Source: Gemmatimonadota bacterium (GTDB lineage: Bacteria; Gemmatimonadota; Gemmatimonadetes; Longimicrobiales; Gaopeijiaceae). From it: a DNA stretch of 64,000 bases. Positions 58,777-64,000 of the stretch are shown here, in pieces (within the stretch, counting starts at the first letter, position 1; every line of letters begins with the position of its first letter). The notes beneath the pieces were generated by a model that was not told the origin of the DNA, did no database searches, and saw only the letters and a list, made by a program, of their open reading frames with translations. Location of the stretch: the NCBI GenBank assembly GCA_022827345.1, contig JAJDTB010000062.1, forward strand, positions 26,955 through 90,954. Direction: 5' to 3'. The translations under genes and the position numbers were made by a program.

Positions 58777-59618
58777 GGACGCTGTCCGCAGGTGTACTCG
58801 CGATCACGGTGTCGGCGGGGGGCGCGGACGGGCAGAGCGGAACCATTTCCTACGCCAGCAGCGTGTCGCTCGATGTCGAGATGCCCGGGGAACTGGCTGA
58901 GGTACCCGCAGTGTTGGAAGCATGGGGCAGCGCGCCGTTCCTGCTCCACTTCACTCCTTCACAATCCCTGATGGTGCAAGGTGAGTGGAACAGGGGCCGA
59001 GGGGTTGCTCCCGCAAGGTTTCGTGCAACCGGAACCAATCTGAACGCCTTGGGACGAGCCCTCGAAGCGTGGTATGCGGTCGCGCCAAGTATCCTCTCAC
59101 AGGCCTATGTCGGCGAGGAGGGGTCCTCGGGAGTCAAGTTGCTGACGGTTAGTAGGGCGCAGTTTCGCATCGCTGGGGGAGGCACGCCGGTCGAGTGGAG
59201 AATCACCGAGCAGTATGGAGAGCATCTGGGATACGAAGTGACCCGAGCGGTTGGTGAGGCTGCGGGCCAACGGGTTGAGGCGTGGTTCGCGCCGGACATT
59301 CCGGTATCGTTCGGCCCGGCACTCTACGGCGGACTTCCGGGGATGATTCTGGCGCTTTCGGTGAACGAGGGAGTGACGACCTACACGGCGACCGAGGTTG
59401 TGTTGGGAGTGGTGGAAGATGGACTGATCCGGGTGCCTGAAGACGGTGAAGCGATATCGTCGGAAGAGTACCGGTCTTACTTGAGCTCCGCTGTCACACA
59501 GACCATATCCATATTTCGCGATATGACTCGCCGGTACCCGAAAGTGGAATGTATGGTCGGATGGCGGAACGATGTCCTGCTGCAGTGCCTACAGTCCCGG
59601 GGGGACTCATCGCCGTAG
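58773..59618 (+). CDS. GLPGLI-family secreted protein
   Basis: A 281-residue protein with a short signal (MRTLSAGVLAITVSAGG). The family signature G-P-A-L-Y-G-G-L-P-G-M-I-L is near residue 190. GLPGLI proteins are exported proteins of Bacteroidota and Gemmatimonadota with unknown job, often near receptors or regulators. The start at 58773 begins the signal and overlaps the previous short frame. A longer form from the ATG at 58755 is possible. Confidence 0.8.
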   Translation: MRTLSAGVLAITVSAGGADGQSGTISYASSVSLDVEMPGELAEVPAVLEAWGSAPFLLHFTPSQSLMVQGEWNRGRGVAPARFRATGTNLNALGRALEAWYAVAPSILSQAYVGEEGSSGVKLLTVSRAQFRIAGGGTPVEWRITEQYGEHLGYEVTRAVGEAAGQRVEAWFAPDIPVSFGPALYGGLPGMILALSVNEGVTTYTATEVVLGVVEDGLIRVPEDGEAISSEEYRSYLSSAVTQTISIFRDMTRRYPKVECMVGWRNDVLLQCLQSRGDSSP

Positions 59619-59823
59619 GGCTACAGATCTAGGACTTCCCGCCATTCGGTTGCGGTTTTCCCTCTATTGCGGTACGGCAAAAGAAGGTATGGTCCGACGG
59701 CAAGAAGCGCAGATCGTGCAGTCCTGATTGACTTTACGTGACTTTCTGCCGTGATTTGGGCTTCAGGTGCTCTGCCGGGCTGGCAAGGCGCGACGAGAGG
59801 TGAATAGCAGGGCTATACCAGGA

Positions 59824-60231
59824 CTAGACGGATCCCCTTGGCACGACCCAATCCATCGCCTGCCCGGTAACCGCCGCGATCGGATCGAAGTCGGCATCGT
59901 AATGGAGCAGTACCATCCCGGCATGCTCCGCGGCCGCCGCGATGATCAGATCCGGGATCGGCACACGATGCTGCCCGCGGAGAGCAAGCAGGCCCTGGAC
60001 TTCGACGGCGCGCTGGAACATCGCCTCGGTCAATTCGACCTGAATGTAGGCGAGGCCGCGGCGGCGGCGGGTACGCGCGTGATCGGAGGCATTGCGGGTC
60101 GAATACAGGACCTCCAGATCGATCACCGCACAGGTAGCAGCCTCACCCGCCTCGAGGATTGGAACGAGCCTGGCCTGCACCTGCGCGTGGGACATGCGCG
60201 CGAGTGCGCTCTTGTCGATCAGGTACGGCAT
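59824..60231 (-). CDS. vapC: VapC-like PIN-domain toxin
   Basis: A 135-residue PIN-domain ribonuclease. The acidic site is present: Asp6 in Y-L-I-D-K-S, Glu in I-D-L-E-V-L-Y-S, Asp in I-P-D-L-I-I-A-A-A-A, and Asp in H-Y-D-A-D-F-D. This type cleaves tRNA or rRNA when freed from its antitoxin. It follows its antitoxin by 19 bp. All four acids are kept, so the toxin is probably active. Confidence 0.88.
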   Translation of the reverse strand: MPYLIDKSALARMSHAQVQARLVPILEAGEAATCAVIDLEVLYSTRNASDHARTRRRRGLAYIQVELTEAMFQRAVEVQGLLALRGQHRVPIPDLIIAAAAEHAGMVLLHYDADFDPIAAVTGQAMDWVVPRGSV

Positions 60232-60250
60232 GCCGACCCGCCCTCAACTC

Positions 60251-60460
60251 CTAGTAGCGCCAACTCTTCGACATCACTGCCGGATCGCTCAGGTCGAGCC
60301 CGTCCATGTCGATAAGGGCCCTTATTTCGCGCCGCCTGGCCTCGCGGCGCTCTACCTCGCGAAGCGCGCTGTCGATCGTCTCCCTGATGGACGAGGTTCC
60401 AAGCAGGATCCGCACCCGGGCTACGAGTTCATCGTCGATTGCCACAGTGGTCTTTCTCAT
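60251..60460 (-). CDS. vapB: VapB-like antitoxin (DUF2191 type)
   Basis: A 69-residue protein starting M-R-K-T-T-V-A-I-D-D-E-L-V-A-R-V, the typical ribbon-helix-helix head of VapB antitoxins of the DUF2191 kind, followed by E-V-E-R-R-E-A-R-R-R-E and a C-terminal toxin-binding tail. The ATG at 60460 has GGGAGG six to seven bases upstream; an upstream start at 60490 lacks it. It is the first gene of the vapBC operon. Confidence 0.85.
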   Translation of the reverse strand: MRKTTVAIDDELVARVRILLGTSSIRETIDSALREVERREARRREIRALIDMDGLDLSDPAVMSKSWRY

Positions 60461-60505
60461 CGGATTCCTCCCGAGAACGCTGTTGTCCATATTTCTGTTG
60501 AAATT

Positions 60506-60536
60506 AGTATATCTGATTTTCGACAGTTTGGATATA
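60506..60536 (-). promoter_or_regulatory. AT-rich promoter/operator of vapBC
   Basis: A minus-strand TATACT (60506-60511) lies about 46 bases before the vapB start. TATATC (60508-60513) and GATATA (60531-60536) form an inverted repeat around it, a likely site for autoregulation by VapBC. Confidence 0.45.
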
Positions 60537-60676
60537 TCACCCGGTCACCGCGGCAGACTCTGCGATCCACTGCGCCAAGGGCACCGATCTTCCACAGTGA
60601 TCCGGGTCTGGATCAGCCATCCGCCCCGGCTAGATTTAGAGTCCTACCCTTTGAGACAACATTGAGGTGCTGATTC

Positions 60677-62154
<1,478 letters not shown>

Positions 62155-62158
<4 letters not shown>

Positions 62159-62607
62159 GGGGCGCGTGCCGGGCCGGCGCCAACGGGCTCGTGTCGGCCG
62201 TGGCCGCCTCGCTGTCGGCGGTCTCCCTGGCCCTGGCCGTACTGTCCTGCGGGGAGTCGGCCGAACCCCTGTTGGGGGAATGGGTGTCGGTCGGGTCCGC
62301 CCCCCCGTCCATGACCTACATCTTCGAAGAGGACGGCCGGTCCCGCTGGGTACTCGATCTTCCCCAGGGGCCGGACACGTTCGCGGTGGAATACCGGGTC
62401 GACTACACGGAAACGCCGTTTCATCTGGATGTCGGCCCGTGGTCGACCGGGCCGGTCGCCGGACGGACTCTCTTCGGCATCGTGGAGATGCTGGGGCCCG
62501 ACCGGTTCCGGGTCGACTTCGAGCCCGGGGATCCGGATGGCGGCGGATCGGCGCGGCCTGAGGGGTTTTCGGGCCAGACGGTGACGTTTGTCCGGAAGCA
62601 GAATTGA
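62155..62607 (+). CDS. small lipoprotein after ahcY
   Basis: A protein of about 150 residues with a signal ending in the lipobox L-A-V-L-S-C. The body contains L-L-G-E-W-V-S-V-G and [13 protein letters not shown], resembling lipocalin-like or DUF-type small exported domains. The start is uncertain: a TTG at 62155 overlaps the ahcY stop and gives a basic head; a GTG at 62191 is the alternative. Function unknown. Confidence 0.6.
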
Positions 62608-62610
62608 GGA

Positions 62611-62645
62611 GGGGCGGGCGCGGAGACCTTCACCGCGCCCGCCCC
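62611..62645. terminator. strong hairpin between convergent genes
   Basis: GGGGCGGGCGCGG (62611-62623) pairs perfectly with CCGCGCCCGCCCC (62633-62645). It lies between the small lipoprotein gene and hsp20. There is no T-run, so termination strength is unclear. Confidence 0.7.
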
Positions 62646-62685
62646 TGGCAGCTGCCGGGCCACGAGAGTGTGGCCGAGGCCCGGA

Positions 62686-63141
62686 CTAGTTCCGGCGGCT
62701 CACCTCGATCTTCCGGCTGAGGGCCTCGTCGGCCTTCGGCAGCCGCACGGTGAGCAGGCCGTTGTCGAAGTCGGCCGTGATGCCGTCGGCGCGGATCGTG
62801 CGCGGCAGCGTGAACGACCGGCGGAAGGAGCCGAAGCTGCGCTCCACCAGGTGGAACTTGCCGGTCGGCTCGCCCTCTTCCCGCGACTCGGTCTTCTCGC
62901 CCGAGATCGTGAGGACGTTGTTCTCGAGGTTGATCTCGACCGCGTCCTCCGTCATCCCGGGGAGCTCCGCGGTGAGAAGGATCTCCCCGTTGCGCTCCTC
63001 GACGCTGACCGGGGGCACCCAGTTCGCGCCGTAGGTCAGGTTGCCGAAGCCGGAGTCGCCGAAGATGCGGCTCATCCGGTTGGCGAGGACGTCGAGGTCG
63101 TTCCAGGGGGTGGAGCGCTGCGTGTGCTTGATCAGAGACAT
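62686..63141 (-). CDS. Hsp20/alpha-crystallin family small heat-shock protein
   Basis: A 151-residue chaperone. The alpha-crystallin domain covers residues 40-140: P-P-V-S-V-E-E-R-N-G-E-I-L-L-T-A-E-L-P-G-M, then L-T-I-S-G-E-K, then G-S-F-R-R-S-F-T-L-P, A-D-F-D-N-G-L-L-T-V-R-L-P-K. A short C-terminal I-E-V segment is the usual I-x-V anchor. It binds unfolding proteins in the cytoplasm. AAAGGA is about nine bases before the ATG at 63141. Its promoter overlaps a set of three palindromes (63247-63323). Confidence 0.9.
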   Translation of the reverse strand: MSLIKHTQRSTPWNDLDVLANRMSRIFGDSGFGNLTYGANWVPPVSVEERNGEILLTAELPGMTEDAVEINLENNVLTISGEKTESREEGEPTGKFHLVERSFGSFRRSFTLPRTIRADGITADFDNGLLTVRLPKADEALSRKIEVSRRN

Positions 63142-63246
63142 TTCATGGGTCCTTTCGGTATGGGGGTTGGTGTCGGGCTCGCCGGGTTGTGGTGTCGGCT
63201 CGGCGGGCCGACCCCGCGCTACAGCAGGAGCCGTGCCGGCGGAAAG

Positions 63247-63323
63247 CTGCCAAAATGGCAGAAGCTTATGGGGGACAGGAGGTTGTGGACTGTCAAAATG
63301 GCAGGAATATGCCAAAATGGCAG
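63247..63323 (-). promoter_or_regulatory. triple palindromic operator and promoter of hsp20
   Basis: Three copies of a 15-bp near-palindrome (CTGCCAAAATGGCAG and close variants) lie at 63247-63261, 63290-63304 and 63309-63323. On the minus strand the middle copy contains TTGACA (63291-63296), and 17 bases further on stands CCCCAT (63268-63273), a heat-shock-type -10, next to CATAAG. Repressor binding at these sites would cover the -35 box and the start of the transcript. Confidence 0.65.
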
Positions 63324-63402
63324 AACGTATCGGAGTTGATTTCCCCTTACCCCGATTGAAATTACACGATTTGGCGCCTCGGGTCCCGCCAATTGACTCC
63401 CG

Positions 63403-64000
63403 CTAACTGGGGGAAGGGTTGACCCGCCGCTCCGCGAGCGCCTTCTTGAGCCGATCCTCGTCGGGTCTCTGATAACACTGGAGCACCGTCTGTGCCGTCC
63501 TCCAGCCTCCGAGTTCGCAGAGCACCTTGAGTGGCTGGTCCATCAGGTCGGAAGCAAACTTCCGCCTCAGCGAATGCCAGCCCCTGCCACGCTTGCGCTC
63601 CAGTCCGGCGAGCGCTTCGGCCCTGTTCCACCAGTCGCGCGCCGTGCCGTGGCCCACGCTCCTCGCGGAGTCCCTGCGGGCGGGCAACACGGGAGCGTCG
63701 CCGTTCCCGGGGTTCGCCTTCCGCGCCTCTTCCAGCACCCTTAGCGCCTCGTCGGTCACGGGTGTCCGATGCTCGAAGCCTGTCTTATCGTGCTCCGCAC
63801 GCCACCAAATGACCCCGGATCCCGTGTCGATGTCGCACCACCTCAGGTGGCGGATGGCGCCGATTCGGTGGCCCGTCTCGTGCGCGAGCACGAGCGCCAC
63901 GCGAAAGCGCCAATCGATCTGGGCAGACACCCGGAGCAGCGCCTCGTACTCCGCCTGAGAGAGAATCACCCGGGTTGGGTTCTTCTCCCTGGGCACCCTC
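63403..64000 (-). CDS. tyrosine recombinase/integrase, 5' end outside window
   Basis: The C-terminal 199 residues or so of a phage-type integrase; the frame stays open at the right edge. The first catalytic Arg lies in G-H-R-I-G-A-I-R, a Lys in H-D-K-T-G, the H-x-x-R motif in G-W-H-S-L-R-R-K-F, and the nucleophile Tyr in Q-C-Y-Q-R-P-D. The second His is replaced by Trp (G-G-W-R-T), which occurs in related integrases. The gene ends 80 bp beyond the hsp20 operator, so an attachment site or element boundary may lie nearby. Confidence 0.82.
   Translation of the reverse strand, partial: RVPREKNPTRVILSQAEYEALLRVSAQIDWRFRVALVLAHETGHRIGAIRHLRWCDIDTGSGVIWWRAEHDKTGFEHRTPVTDEALRVLEEARKANPGNGDAPVLPARRDSARSVGHGTARDWWNRAEALAGLERKRGRGWHSLRRKFASDLMDQPLKVLCELGGWRTAQTVLQCYQRPDEDRLKKALAERRVNPSPS

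Noticed and set aside
60461..60676. SAH riboswitch upstream of ahcY
   Set aside because: The conserved core and pairing of the SAH aptamer could not be found by eye; only the vapBC promoter and a plain leader are seen.

Overview
The window is about 64 kb of very GC-rich bacterial DNA, dense with short-spaced operons and rich in secreted proteins with Sec or lipoprotein signals. It carries TonB-dependent receptors, a SusC/SusD-like pair, an Asp-box (VPS10-like) giant protein, a GLPGLI-family protein, a choice-of-anchor-B protein, a PQQ-type dehydrogenase and several secreted peptidases and amidohydrolases. This mix suggests Gemmatimonadota or a near relative. That is an inference from gene content; no rRNA or tRNA is present to prove it.

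Layout. Bases 1-3141 are accessory: a small-gene pair (one DUF3892-like), a decayed ISL3-family element with 26-bp inverted repeats, and a Xre/ImmA regulator-protease pair. Bases 3558-8186 hold an SDR oxidoreductase and a 1047-residue Asp-box protein. Bases 8179-12118 form a small defence and toxin island. It holds MazEF-type genes, a peptidase relic, an AlbA_2/ATPase protein preceded by a relic of a type I methylase (HsdM-like) N-terminus, and a RES/Xre toxin-antitoxin pair, and part of it is bounded by two near-identical 25-bp repeats. Bases 12148-22797 encode a serine hydrolase, ArsM with an MFS transporter, DUF1232, FG-GAP and beta-propeller proteins, and an Asp/Glu-type racemase.

The most notable locus is 24763-29598, a ten-gene minus-strand operon. 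It encodes a membrane-anchored C39 (double-glycine leader) peptidase, five small Gly/Ala-rich Cys-containing precursor-like peptides, a thioredoxin-like protein, a Yip1-like membrane protein, and an ABC ATPase with its permease. The peptides fall into two paralogous pairs plus one singleton, with conserved cysteine spacing after a GG or GTG site. It looks like an undescribed secreted-peptide (bacteriocin-like) system whose leader may be removed outside the cytoplasm.

The second notable result is two separate peroxiredoxins (29752-30372 and 43819-44406), each with an in-frame TGA exactly where the family has its catalytic Cys. Each TGA is followed, at the same distance, by a perfect short hairpin of the kind expected for a bacterial SECIS. 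Both are therefore predicted selenoproteins. The second lies convergent to a CcdA/DsbD-like membrane electron carrier and an exported thioredoxin, which could supply its reductant.

The remainder holds asnB, SusC/SusD, an M20 amidohydrolase coupled to an MBL-fold enzyme, a dienelactone hydrolase, envelope proteins, a TonB receptor behind a perfect consensus promoter, and a TolB-propeller/amidohydrolase fusion. It continues with an IS110-family element that may carry a bridge RNA, VapBC, ahcY, and hsp20 with a triple palindrome in its promoter. The window ends inside a tyrosine recombinase gene.
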